Positions 32,400-43,149 are shown, counted from the stretch's first letter. The stretch: 64,000 nt of DNA from Labia minor (GCA_963082975.1 OY720345.1:75547034-75611033); one strand, 5' to 3'. The notes: generated by a model from the letters alone, not told the origin. Translations and numbers: made by a program.

Positions 32400-34192
32400 G
32401 GGAAAGGTAACCCAATAAATATTTATCAAATTAAATTTCTATAATTACAATAAAACTAAATATGGGTATACTTCTTTACTAAAATTTCTTATCATAAAAA
32501 ATTTAGAATAGCTATTTTAATAAAAGAAATCATGTGATCAAATTATTAACGTCATAAAAATTTTTTTAAAAATCTTTCCATTGTTTTTTTAATTGAAATT
32601 AATTATTCTTAAAAATAATAATAAAATTTATTATATTTAAATATCCCATTTTTTCAGGATAAAATATTTTGTAAATATAAAGAAACTTAATTTAAAGGGT
32701 AATTATAAATCCACACTAATATGAGCTCATAAATATATATTGCTAATTTATTCTTTTGATTTTTGATTTTTTTATTTATAAAATTTTTTTTAAAAATTGA
32801 TTTGTTTATTATAAAATTTAAATCTAAACCTATTATAGTTTTATTTTTATAATAAATACAATTTTTGTATTAAACTTATATCTAATTTCTATAGCTATAA
32901 TTTTTTTTCCAGCAAATATCATAATTTACTGTTGAAAAAAAGAAAAAGGCCATCTTTACATTTTTTTTTTCATTTAAATAAATCAATCCAAAATGAAAGT
33001 TTTTTAGGAAACTTATTCCATGGTAGATAGATTACTTTTTTGAACTAGCCTGTTGGAACAGCATTCCAATGTTTATTTAATTTATAGCTATTTATTATTC
33101 TTTTTCTTTCCAAATTTACTTAAAATTATAATTATAGTAAAGATTAATCATTCTGTTGTTAGCATATCTTGCAAACTCGCTCTATGGGCTCTCCATTTTC
33201 GAGTTGTCATTAAATAACAAAACTAAATCCTAAAAGAATATATCTTATAAATTACAATTTAGTAATTTGAAGGCAATATGTCTTTTCACCATGATTATAA
33301 AATAAAATCAAGCTTATTAAAATACAAAAAAAGTTAGGTTTTTTTTTTTAAAAAAATAATTAATTAGTATGACAGATTATACAATTTTTCTATTCATATT
33401 TTGCTTTATTAGTTATTTTTGTAACACTAATTTATTTTATATTTGTATTTACAAAAAGTCAGATTATGTTGTTTATTCAGTTAAGTGTATTAAACATTCT
33501 CATATATGGAACTAATTACTCTTACATAATATATGGTTGCAGAAATATCAGGCGTTAAATTTATAAAATTGCTTTAAATTTATTACTGAATTGTTTAATT
33601 GAATTATCAGAATGAGATTTTGAAAATAATATTATAAAAATCTGAGAAAACATATAGAACAGATATTGTTATTTAAATTATCAGCGTAGATAAAGGTTTT
33701 TAGACTTTAGAAGATCCTTTCTACTGATCATAGAACACCTTTACCCCGGGTAAACGGCAACCGACTTGATAAGCGCTGTTCTTTCATAGTATGTACAAAA
33801 TTTCATAGTTTATTTGTTTTTGTTTAATCTTATCATTAATTAAATCATTAATCTATCTTATATATATTCAAATGCTAAAACCTTTTATGTTAATTTTCTA
33901 TTTCCTAACTCTATGTTTATATATTGAAATTGAAAAATTATAAAAATATTCAGCGTTTTAATTATAATATTTAATCACAAAAATATTGGAAAACACTACA
34001 ATCACAATAAAATAAATAAATTACATTCATGTCTGTAAACAGTCATACCGCGTTGAAAGCATACTGTGATTTTCAGGTTTTTTATTTGTCTTTTCCTGAA
34101 AAAAAAAGAAAACAAATTTAATAATAAATAAAATGTATAATAATATTAAACATTATAAAAATTAAAAATGTAAAAGCAATAATGTAGTAATA
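32400..34192. other. A/T-rich interior of the 2.76-kb element
   Basis: About 1.8 kb without coding or RNA signals. A short mixed patch lies at about 33715-33785 (CACCTTTACCCCGGGTAAAC). Confidence 0.45.
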
Positions 34193-34267
34193 GGGGCAGC
34201 ATGGCTGAGTGGGTAGAGTACGAGATTTCTACACAGGAAGCCTGAGTTCGAATCCCAGCATAGAACT
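34193..34267 (+). repeat. tRNA-like SINE head
   Basis: GGGGCAGCATGGCTGAGTGG contains a near-consensus Pol III A box (TGGCTGAGTGG). GAGTTCGAATCCC, about 30 nt later, is a near-perfect B box. The 3' end does not pair with the 5' GGGGCAG, so it is not a functional tRNA. It is followed by ~50 bp of A/T-rich DNA and then a LINE endonuclease fragment. Confidence 0.7.
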
Positions 34268-34317
34268 CAAGATTATATATTTATTTAATAAAAATAAAAA
34301 ATTTAATTCAATTTAAC

Positions 34318-34720
34318 ATCGGCTGCCCCAGCTCCAGGAACTGACAAGCCCTGGTTCTACAAAGCCTGCTCCGGCAGGATAACCTCAAAACAAGCAACCA
34401 TGAATCGTGATAGAATATCCAGATAATTGCTCTTCAAGAGACAAGATTCACGGATGAAAAATACAATGGACTTTAAGAACTATCGCATATTCAAGAGCAA
34501 GACGGCCAAGCGAATTGGAAGAGGTTTACCACTTCTGGGCGTGGCGTTCATTGTGAACAAGAAGATCATCGATTCAATATTAGAAGTCAATGCCATCAGC
34601 AATCGCATCATGACCATGAGGATGCGATGCGCTTCGAAAAATTTATGGGAGCTTTGCGTGATCCAAGACGGTCCATACGCAATTAATAATAATAATAATG
34701 TAATAATGATTAGTTTGTAA
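34318..34720 (+). mobile_element. LINE endonuclease (5' ORF) fragment ending in (AAT)n
   Basis: Frames encode the start of an APE-type endonuclease of RTE-like LINEs: I-A-L-Q-E-T-R-F (catalytic Glu motif Q-E-T-R), then after a frameshift D-F-K-N-Y-R-I-F-K-S and G-V-A-F-I-V-N-K-K-I, N-A-I-S-N-R-I-M-T-M-R-M-R. Upstream, 34318-34420 is GC-rich and noncoding (GGCTGCCCCAGCTCCAGG). The fragment stops abruptly at (AAT)n near 34684-34697 and lacks all reverse transcriptase. LINE copies normally keep the 3' end, so a 5' piece with a simple-repeat tail is odd; together with the tRNA head it may be a composite SINE. Confidence 0.7.
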
Positions 34721-35138
34721 GTACATTTAAATTGTAGTATTAAGTTTAACAATGTATGTCCTTTATGGCACAAATTTGTTATTATATTTATTTTTAATAT
34801 TTCTTATCCCACATATGTTTAGGGATAATTTTCTTTTTAAATATTTATTGTATATAGCAAATGACTCAATAAACGCATTTAAACATAAAAAAGTGTTGAA
34901 AGCACCAGTTCTTGTTTCATCACTGAAGTTTAACATCCACTGGCGTTGCTATTACTTGGATAGGTGCCCATGTGCTGTTTACTTCAAATCTTTTTTTTTT
35001 TACATTCATTTCAGTTCAATAAATTGATATTAATAATTGATCTTAATAATATATTTAAATTTAAATTTAACACAATAATTTTGTTAAAAAATTAAAAGGT
35101 TTTTATTAAATTATAAAAAATATTTTTGAATCACCCTA

Positions 35139-35340
35139 TAATGAGCGAGGCGAGTAGTCCAATGCGAGCATTCAATACAGGTGTGTTTTGATAAACAGAG
35201 AGAGAAGAAGCTTCTAAATAAATACTCAGTATTTCTTCTGTGTGTGTGAGTTTACGTGTCTTGGATGCGACACATCATTACTCACACAAAAGCGCAACCC
35301 TTGTAGACTTCGATTTAGCCGGAACTGGTCATCAATCTCA
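35139..35340. promoter_or_regulatory. GC-rich unique island 10, right part
   Basis: ATGAGCGAGGCGAGTAGTCC, GTGTCTTGGATGCGACACAT (containing GTGTC...GACAC) and GATTTAGCCGGAACTGG lie outside the transposon boundary. This looks like the continuation of island 10. No convincing frame joins the two halves. Confidence 0.35.
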
Positions 35341-36560
35341 AAATTTTTTTTTTTTTTATTAAATTTCAGCTTTTTAGACAATCCCATTTTATAAATGATA
35401 AAATGGTTTTAAAATAATTCCATGACTAAACAATAAAATCGTTTTTATTGGAGTTATTTTTCGTGTTAAGGGAGAATATTTATGATCAGTAGCATTTACT
35501 GGTTATACATTATGTAATATAGTAGGTTTACATATAAAAATATCTTTCGATTATTTTAAATTCAAGGAATTTAAATATCTATTTTTTTTTTTTATTTTTT
35601 TATTTTTTTTTGGAAAATTTCCAAAATATTTTTAAAAATTATGAATATGGATCATTTCTATTTTATTTCCATATACTGAGAATTTACAATAGTTTATATT
35701 CAAATGAATTTATATTTCATAATAAAAATATTAAAATGTGAATTATGAAGGGTAAACAACAAGAGAAGAAAATAGTTAGGATAGAAATAATAGAAATGAT
35801 TGTTTTGTTGGTTGCTGTAATAAAGGGGCAAAAAAAAAAGAAATTTTAAAGAACATTTCCTTTTCATGTATGTAAGAAATGTTCTTACATATCAACCAAA
35901 ATGTATTTATTCAAATAAAATTTCAATTATTTTCTCAATTTTAAATTCATTCATTATATTTAAAACAAAAATAAATTTTTCAAAAAAAGGTTTTTTAATA
36001 GTAAATTTAATGTATATTATCTTTACTATGATGCTTATAGAGAAGTGAAAAATTGAATATAATTTATACATAATTTTAATTTTACATTGCATAATACATA
36101 TTTTTAAAAGTTATATAAACTCCTCTAATATCATATACATTAAATATATTAAATTACTATTATATAGTTAAGTATGTTTATATACTTTTGAAAATAAGTA
36201 TTATGTGCTATATATGTATATATGTAAATATGTATATGCAGAGTTTTTTTTAAATATAAAGACGTTTTTATTACATTCTAATAATAATTTACTATATAAA
36301 ATAAAAAAAAATAAATATTTTATTTCTCATATATATATATATAATTTAGTAAAATTTTCTAATTTGATAATAGGGAAGTCTGAAAGGTCGTGAGTCTTGA
36401 CTTTTTTAATGTTTAACTATGACAGTAAAAACAACTTTCTTCTACATTTCAATAAAATTCTAATTTATTTATTTTACTTATTCTAGTTATTTGAATTTTT
36501 TTTTTCCTTCTATCAAAACTAAATTTATGAACATCTATAAATTATACTAAATTTTATCTT
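35341..36560. other. A/T-rich spacer
   Basis: Long A/T-rich stretch. The open frames near 35866-36092 are mirror products of composition. A CATTTCC...AGAAATGTTC-type short inverted repeat lies near 35850-35885. Confidence 0.45.
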
Positions 36561-37130
36561 ATTGGGAGGGAGGGATATTGTTTGTTAGTCTGCCCTTAAA
36601 AATTGTTCCACTTGGTATTAAAATTTTTTTTATCTGCTCACGCTTTTCTTTGCACAGATTTATCGCACCAGATAGATGTGAAATATTGCACTAGATGTGA
36701 CACAGTTCTTGAAAGTAATGTATTCTGCAAACGGAGAAGCGCATTTATCAATCGGTAAATCGCCTCCTCCCACATTCACCATAAAGTTTAAGGACAATCT
36801 TATAATGCATGTACTAAAGAGCATTTGCAAGTGAAATTATTGCTCTAGAAAATGTCTGAATCGTGGACTTCATCTACCCAACACAACCCGACACAATATG
36901 TATTCATTTCTTTTAAGATCATAGATTCAACTTCTTTTGCCAGCACTTTGTTATAAAGTCATGAGAAGTTGTACCATCCTAACAGCTACTGTCTATTCTG
37001 ACCTCATAATATTCCTATGAATATAATCTAGATCCTATCATGATTTGTTGTATCTGCTTAAAGGTCTCTTGTCTTGGATACCAAATTATCATCTTTAACA
37101 CAAATCGTACATATCTAATCCAAAGTTAAT
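36561..37130. promoter_or_regulatory. Mixed-composition unique island 11
   Basis: A long non-repetitive segment of intermediate G+C. It has TTCTGCAAACGGAGAAGCGC, CAATCGGTAAATCGCCTCC, AGAGCATTTGCAAGTGAAAT and ACCCAACACAACCCGACAC. No open frame of note. Confidence 0.25.
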
Positions 37131-37435
37131 TGTTTATCATTATTTCTATCCTTTAAAATAAAAAACAAACTATTCTTATAATTATGTAATTTTCAATTAT
37201 AAATCATTTTATCTCAGAACACCTTATAGTTAATAAATTAATTAATCTTAATTATAACTAGGAAGGATTTCTCTTCTTAATTATTGACTATTATATTTAA
37301 TAATATTTCTTCTTTTTATTAGTATAAAATTTAAACTTTTATTTTTTTTTAATTGAAATTTCTCATCATTTTAAATTGTAATTATTTTTTTAAAATATTG
37401 ACTTGTGTGAATTTTTAATTAGATTGATTTAAAGG
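37131..37435. other. A/T-rich spacer
   Basis: No supported feature. Confidence 0.4.
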
Positions 37436-37560
37436 TACAGTGACAGAAAAATGTAAACGCCATGAGGACGCTGTTGTCGGGTAATGGCAATGAACTTTCT
37501 CAACCGATGGATTGCCCGACAACAGCGCCACCATAGCGTTTACATCTTTCCGTCACTATA
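37436..37560. mobile_element. Foldback MITE (GTAAACGCCATG family), copy 1
   Basis: Inverted arms of about 47 bp run from TACAGTGACAGAAAAATGTA to its complement, ending ATCTTTCCGTCACTATA, and share GTAAACGC and CTGTTGTCGGG blocks. Only ~30 bp separate the arms. TA at both edges and CAGTG termini suggest a Tc1-type non-autonomous element. A diverged copy lies at 43628. Confidence 0.75.
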
Positions 37561-38180
37561 CATACATGAGATTGTTCACTTTTTTTTAATAATAATAATA
37601 TTCAAATTTATTATTATAATAAAAACAATATTTTTTTTAATACAATAAAATATATATTTCAGGATTGTTATTGACAGCTTGAATAGCATATCATTATCAC
37701 TGAAAATTAATTAAATAAAATAATTAAATTAAAATATTTCAGCATTTAAATGAAAATACATATTTAAATATATTTAATAATAATAATAATAACATAAATT
37801 TCAAACAATTTATGATTTAACAAGAATTATTCTCAATTTATTTATTACTTTTTGTAAAAATTCCATTTTAAGTCCATTCTAAGAGCGAGTTCAACAAAAT
37901 GAAAATAATTAAATTATTCCTTCCCTTTTAACAATTTTTCTTAATAGAGCATAACGGTGTGTAATATTAATAAATCTAAAAATAAAATCCGTTTTAGTTC
38001 TTCCTAGGTCTATTGTTCATGTTTTATTTTATTGTATGGGAGGCAATAAACCCATCTTGTGGGATTTTCAATTTTTAAAATTATAAATATAATCTTTATC
38101 TGATTGTTTCACAAATCAATAGTGAATATTTTTTCTTAAACCAGTAATAATATTATTAGGTTTGAAAGTATTTGATAAAG
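37561..38180. other. A/T-rich spacer
   Basis: Several (AAT)n runs (about 37589-37600 and 37777-37792). Nothing else seen. Confidence 0.45.
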
Positions 38181-38189
38181 AATGAAGAA

Positions 38190-38660
38190 GAAGAACCCCA
38201 TCCTTATAGGTAATTCACTCCAATCCGGACCAATGGTGTTTTTCGAAGTGATAGATATTCAATTCTAAATCGCTGGTTTGAACATTTCATATTAACAATA
38301 AAACGATTTTTATATTGAAAGTCGGTATTTGAAATGGTGATTCATTGAATATGTTGATTTCTCACCAATGCATTGAACGGTAGCAAAGGGCATGTCCAAT
38401 TTCACGAGCGTCGCACTTAAATAGAATTGCCCAGGGTGGTCACACATTTCATAATTGACACGAATTGACACGTGAAGAGCGCAATCGGTGGATGCATTGA
38501 AGTACCAGATGAACTCGTGAGAAGTAGTCGAAGTTCCCACGAGAGGCGATGCCTTTTGATTGCACGTATATACATGCAAAATATGGGAGCGATTTTGAAC
38601 GGATCCGTGAATTACCGCTCGGCACTCTTGAAAGGTTAATATTAACCCTTAAGCCCCGTG
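38190..38660. promoter_or_regulatory. GC-richer unique island 12
   Basis: Unique segment containing the exon candidate at 38366-38552. It also has CGAACGGATCCGTGAATTACC-like blocks and TTAAGCCCCGTGGGCTG (38648-38664) beyond the candidate. No match elsewhere in the window. Confidence 0.35.
38366..38552 (-). CDS. Candidate internal exon, 187 nt, unknown product
   Basis: On the minus strand a frame with strongly GC-ending codons runs from a possible acceptor (CAATCAAAAG, weak pyrimidine tract) at 38553 to a good donor-like ATTG|GTGAGA at 38366/38365. It encodes about 62 residues, with A-S-P-L-V-G-T-S-T-T-S-H-E-F near the start, then W-Y-F-N-A-S-T-D-C (an N-glycosylation sequon), V-N-Y-E-M-C-D-H-P-G and F-A-T-V-Q-C. 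Three Cys and a sequon suit an extracellular domain. I do not recognise the family and see no partner exons. The codon composition contrasts sharply with the flanks. Confidence 0.3.
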
Positions 38661-38960
38661 GGCTGTCAACAACAACCGAGATGATGAACCGTAAATATCA
38701 CTATTACTTGCTTGATATAATCAAACCAATTGTGAGAATTTTTATACTTTCATGAACATTTCATCCAAAAATATTTAATAATATATTTTGAAACATTTTA
38801 AGATTGAATTGAGTATATAATACTTCTATTTAAATAAATAGAAGACAAAGAATATTTATTAAATTTAAAAAAAAATTAAATGATTTAAAAATAGTTTTAA
38901 ATTTATAGTAATATTAATTCCAGTAATCCAATAAAAAGCGTTACGGTAGTTTATCTAAAT
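38661..38960. other. A/T-rich spacer
   Basis: No supported feature. Confidence 0.4.
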
Positions 38961-39408
38961 CAGTGATTCTCAACCACTGTGCCGCGGCACTTTTGTGTGC
39001 CGCAAATTTTACAAATGTAAAGTTCAAATTAAGAAAAAGTACTTATTTATTTTATATCTAAGGTAAAAGCACCAGTAGATGGCCACTTAAGCAGTTTTTA
39101 TCCGTTTCTAAACGCTAACTATATTATTTATCAGTGTATGTGCTGGATGATAACGTATATCGATAGTTTAAACACCAATTAATTATGAACAATTAACAGG
39201 GAATTGGCCAACTACTGGCGGGTGGCCAATTACTGAGGTTTTACCTTATGTAAGAAAAAAGGTAAAATGTTTTTGCGATCAGGCTCTTAAACATTTTCGA
39301 CTTTTTTTCAATATGGTAAATAAATAAATAACTTTTACTCTTATCTTTTTCTTTTTCTTTTTAAACCGTTAAAAGTGTGCCGCGGTAAAAAAAGGTTGAG
39401 AATCACTG
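38961..39408. mobile_element. hAT-type MITE carrying a nested MITE
   Basis: Inverted ends CAGTGATTCTCAACC and GGTTGAGAATCACTG are followed inward by GTGCCGCGGCAC / GTGTGCCGCGG. Flanks ATCTAAAT and ATCTAAAC match at 7 of 8. Without the insertion at 39059-39248 the element would be about 258 bp, close to its 14.0-kb relative. Confidence 0.85.
39059..39248. mobile_element. Nested MITE inside the hAT element
   Basis: Imperfect inverted ends of about 27 bp: TAAGGTAAAAGCACCAGTAG (then ATGGCCAC) and GTGGCCAATTACTGAGG (then TTTTACCTTA). The right arm is preceded by a second partial copy, AATTGGCCAACTACTGG. The element is ~190 bp with no coding. Its position inside the hAT MITE makes it the younger insertion. 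Confidence 0.65.
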
Positions 39409-39949
39409 ATCTAAACTATTCCTATTATTATTATTATACAATGAAGATTTCTGTTTATCATTTATTCATTTTATAATTTAACATTAATATATTGACTCAA
39501 TAATAATAAAATTAATATTATTATTAATGATGAGTGAAGTTAATTAATTAGAAAGCCTTTTTTTCTTCCAAATTGAATTCTTAAGATTTCTAATTTTATT
39601 TATTTATATTTTAAAAATTTTATTGTATAATTATTTCAATTAAATATAATTTTCTATAAAACATTAGAATTACAACATTAGAATTAAAATGGTTGAATTA
39701 TTTAAACTTTTATTCAAAGATTAATATATTAAACTCTTTGTTTGTTTTTAAAAAAAAAAAACATATTAATTATTCTTAAAAGGGATAATTGAATAATTTA
39801 TTATAATGAGTAAAATGAAATGTTTTGTGTTGGAAATAAAAAAAAGGTTATTGGATTTTTAAGAATAAAACATAAATAATAATTTAAACTAGATTTTTAA
39901 AACAATTTTCAAATTCATTTTTATTAAAGTGAAGTAAATTGTAGGTAAT
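39409..39949. other. A/T-rich spacer
   Basis: No supported feature. Confidence 0.45.
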
Positions 39950-40080
39950 CAAGAAATCTCACGAATCGGATGGTCGATTAGTGCGTGTTGACCACCTGCA
40001 ATCAGCTTCTAGTGCCATGCAAGGACTTAAGTGAGGGTGGTGTTGCTTCTCATCAAAGGGTATGCCAACCTTACAATCTA
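39950..40080. promoter_or_regulatory. GC-richer unique island 13
   Basis: Short unique patch: GAATCGGATGGTCGATTAGT, GTTGACCACCTGCAATCAGC, CACCACCCTC-type block near 40035. CGATTAG is a homeodomain-like core. No frame. Confidence 0.25.
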
Positions 40081-40248
40081 TTTGCCATTTCTCATGTTGT
40101 AATTATTTAATAGTTAAAAGAATTAATGTTGTATTAAATTTAATGAGGTAAATGACCTTCTTATTTGTAATTTTGAAATATATTTTATACATTTTCTTAT
40201 TAAAAGAAAAAAAAATGGCAAATAAAGAATAAAAAGCATAAAAAAATT

Positions 40249-40709
40249 AGCTGGAGTGTCTCCACTCGACTATCTCGCAATTTGAATTGGATTAAATAAC
40301 ATAATATATTATATTTAAATTAAATTTAATTAATTATAAATTATAAATAATAAATAATAAATATTAAACCAGCGCATGTTTGGCTTTTTGTTGATGGCAC
40401 CACGTCACATGTTGGCGCGTGAGAATTGCAGTGTTAAAAAATTAATTCTGGTAATTTCAGCGAATCAATCAAGCTGAAATTCTATATATAGCAGTTTTAT
40501 ACAATTATTAATCATGTGAAAAATTATCAAACATATATCTTTATTTTTACGGTCACTTTAGAGGAAAAAAAATCAAAACGTTGTAGGTAATGACCCTCTT
40601 CCGGTTGAGCTACATTTCTCAAAAGTTGATAGAAAACTATGAATTTTGAATAATGTCCATGTACCAAATTTCATCATTCTAGCTCAAACCGTTTTTGCGT
40701 AATCTTGCC

Positions 40710-40767
<58 letters not shown>

Positions 40768-40879
40768 TTTTTCTCAACCTTAGTGAAAATGATTCAGGAA
40801 CCTTCAAAACGTATAAAAACATCAAAATCTCAACATCGAAAATTTTCGTGATCGCAATACTATCTCTGGCGAGATAGTA
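40249..40879 (-). mobile_element. F1 element, copy 4, complete
   Basis: Complete copy with a long uninterrupted (CA)n (about 40717-40762) and the terminal hairpin ACTATCTC-TGGC-GAGATAGT. Its start (TTAGCTGGAG) and the block GTAATTTCAGCGAATCAATC are identical to copy 6 at 60223. The two differ at few positions outside the microsatellite, pointing to recent common origin. Confidence 0.8.
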
Positions 40880-40990
40880 AAAACAATAAAATTAGTATAA
40901 ATTTGAAGGATGTAATTTTTTTTTAGTTTAGGCTTATGAATTATAAAAAAAATTACTTTGAAATTAAATTTTATATATTAATATAAAAAT

Positions 40991-41670
40991 AAGTTGACCT
41001 GTGGCCAGGTCCGAACCGACCGACGCGACGGTTTGAAATAAATTAATTTCCAGCTACAGAAACAATTTCAAATAATTTTCATATATCTATTAATGTAATA
41101 AAAAACAGATATGGATACATAAATAATAAATATAAACATTTTTAATTTTATTTTATTTATAATATATATGCAAGACCAGGCTGTGACGTCATGCATGGCT
41201 AGATGACGTCATATAATTTTAAATCAAGAAAAAACTAATAAATATGATTTTTTTCGAGGATAAAACCAATACAAAGTGCATGATTCGTGGTGATATATAA
41301 AAAAATCTCCTTTGGTGTGAAAATAACCCTTTCCTTCCTATCGTCGATCGCTAATACTACCACTTCCGGTTTCCGGAATTGCACCAAAAGTTGATCAATT
41401 CATCCCACTGATGCATTAATTAAATATACCAAATTTCATCAAAATCGGTTGAGCCGTTCAGGCTGTACACATCTATACGGACGGACAGACGGACGGACAG
41501 ACGGACGGACAGACGGACGGACAGACGGACGGACGGACAGACGGACAGACATCATGCTAAAAATACTTTTTTCTGTTTAGAAAATGCATGATTCGTGGAG
41601 ATATGTAAAAATCTCCACATGTGAAATTTGGTGTGAAAACAATACCTCCCTTACTATCGTCGGTCGGTAA
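40991..41670 (-). mobile_element. F2 element, copy D, most complete
   Basis: Full plan in plus-strand order: AAGTTGACCTGTGGCCAGGTC hairpin region; ACCGACCGACG; two CRE palindromes (CTGTGACGTCATG and GATGACGTCAT); interior module; CGTCGATCGCTAATACTACC; core; an expanded (GGAC/AGAC)n tract at about 41477-41549; second module; TCGTCGGTCGGTA. The core strand motif ATACCAAATTTCATCAAAAT lies between module and tract. Only ~110 bp separate it from F1 copy 4. Best reference copy for the family. Confidence 0.8.
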
Positions 41671-41959
41671 TTAACATAAAATCATGAAACTATCATATAA
41701 AGAATATTTCAAAAATGACATAGAAATAAACGTTTTTAGTTATTATTATTTTATAATAACTTTTTATGAAAATTAAAAGATATTTTCTGCTAAAAAAGAA
41801 TAAATGTAATAATTGTTTAGAGATTATCGTTCTCATTACAATTCAGTAATAAAAATTTGATAATTTGGTAAATCAACTTTTCATATGATGGGACTATATT
41901 AGTATAGTAGTTTTCTCTTTTTTTTTTTTTTATTTTAGTTTCATACTTGAGTAGAGATC
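41671..41959. other. A/T-rich spacer
   Basis: No supported feature. Confidence 0.4.
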
Positions 41960-42290
41960 ATAAGAAGATAAGTTAATGAAGGTCCATCTTTGGAATGCGT
42001 CTCAATTTAACAGAGAAACAGTGGCAGGGGATTATGAAAACCGCAGGTCCTTCCCTTTTGGGATTACTTTCCTGAGCTACTGGAATTGCTAGCAGCCGAC
42101 AAAGAAAAGTTCGATTTGCAGGAATAAAAAAATAGATTAAATACGACGACCTATGATTTGTTTGGCTAATATTACTTTACCTGTGATTAGAAATCGATAA
42201 AGAAAGAGTATCGGCGCCAGACATAAATGAGATTCCAGACCTCACAAGTGATTTTTTTTTTTTTTTTTTTTTTTTTTGTTTGAGGTCAGA
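41960..42290. promoter_or_regulatory. GC-richer unique island 14
   Basis: Unique segment with TTGGAATGCGTCTCAATTTA, CAGTGGCAGGGGATTATG, GCTAGCAGCCGACAAAG and GTATCGGCGCCAGACATAAA, closed by a ~27-nt T-run (about 42252-42278). A 26-codon ATG frame (M-R-L-N-L-T-E-K-Q-W) lies near 41996 but is too short to support a gene. Confidence 0.25.
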
Positions 42291-43149
42291 ACCTGGATTT
42301 CAAGCAATATCTTATTTGAAGGTTCTATTAAAATAAATCGGCTGACCTTTCAAGTTGGTAGAATTACATTATAATGAGAAAAAAAAAATATTAATTTAAA
42401 TTTGCATAATGATGTTCAACAATATATAATACTATATTTTCATATCATAATAATCCTACTATTATTATTATTATTATATAATTTATATTTTAATTTATGG
42501 AACGAGTAATAAATTGAATCGAATAGAAAATTAATTAAATAATTCATGAATAAATGAAATAAGAACGCTATTCAAAATATACATTTAATTTTATTTATTT
42601 AATTTATTATTTTAAATTTTTTTTTTTTTTTTTAAAGAAGGTCAAAAATACTTATATATTTTATTTGTTTTTGAAAATTTAAAATTTACATTTCCAATTC
42701 CAATGAATATACCGTATATTTTATTACATCATTGGATACGATTAGAATAGATAATTATGAATTAACTCATATAACACAAAATTAACTATGAAATAAGATT
42801 AGTTTTTTTATACCTCTATAAACAAGAAAATGAATAAATCTTAGCATCAAATAGAAGGTCATTAATATTATATTAGGAAGATGATGATGATGATGATAAT
42901 CCTACCATTGAAAAGTTACATTAAGTTTCACAGAAATTTTTACAACTACCTAAAGAATATATCAAACTATAATATTTTTATATTTTATATACTTATATTA
43001 GTTTCTTAAAAAAATTTTCCTATTTTTTTTTTTTTTTTTTCAAATGACGATCTCATAATTATATCGGAAAGAACAAAGCGACGATGTTCCTAAACGAGAT
43101 CAACAAATTAAACTTTTCTAACAGGCTGAGATTGTTGATTTTTTTTTTC
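42291..43149. other. A/T-rich spacer
   Basis: (ATT)n near 42459-42474, (GAT)n near 42881-42896 and T-runs. Nothing else. Confidence 0.45.

Larger units (their letters stand above)
32375..35138. mobile_element. Probable 2.76-kb TA-inserting element
   Basis: Ends CAGGGTGATTCAA and TTGAATCACCCTA are inverted copies (12 of 13 bp) flanked by TA on both sides, as in Tc1/mariner-type insertion. The outside sequence on each side is GC-rich and unique, whereas the inside is A/T-rich. No transposase is recognised inside; the only structured interior is the tRNA-like/LINE chimera at 34193-34720. It may be a non-autonomous or badly decayed element. Confidence 0.5.

Noticed and set aside
34193..34267. 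Functional tRNA gene
   Set aside because: A and B boxes are good, but the acceptor ends do not pair and a LINE fragment follows; better read as a tRNA-derived SINE head.
34752..35027. 91-codon plus-strand frame
   Set aside because: Phe/Leu/Tyr/Ile-rich product of A/T-rich DNA, with no domain, in the interior of the probable transposon.
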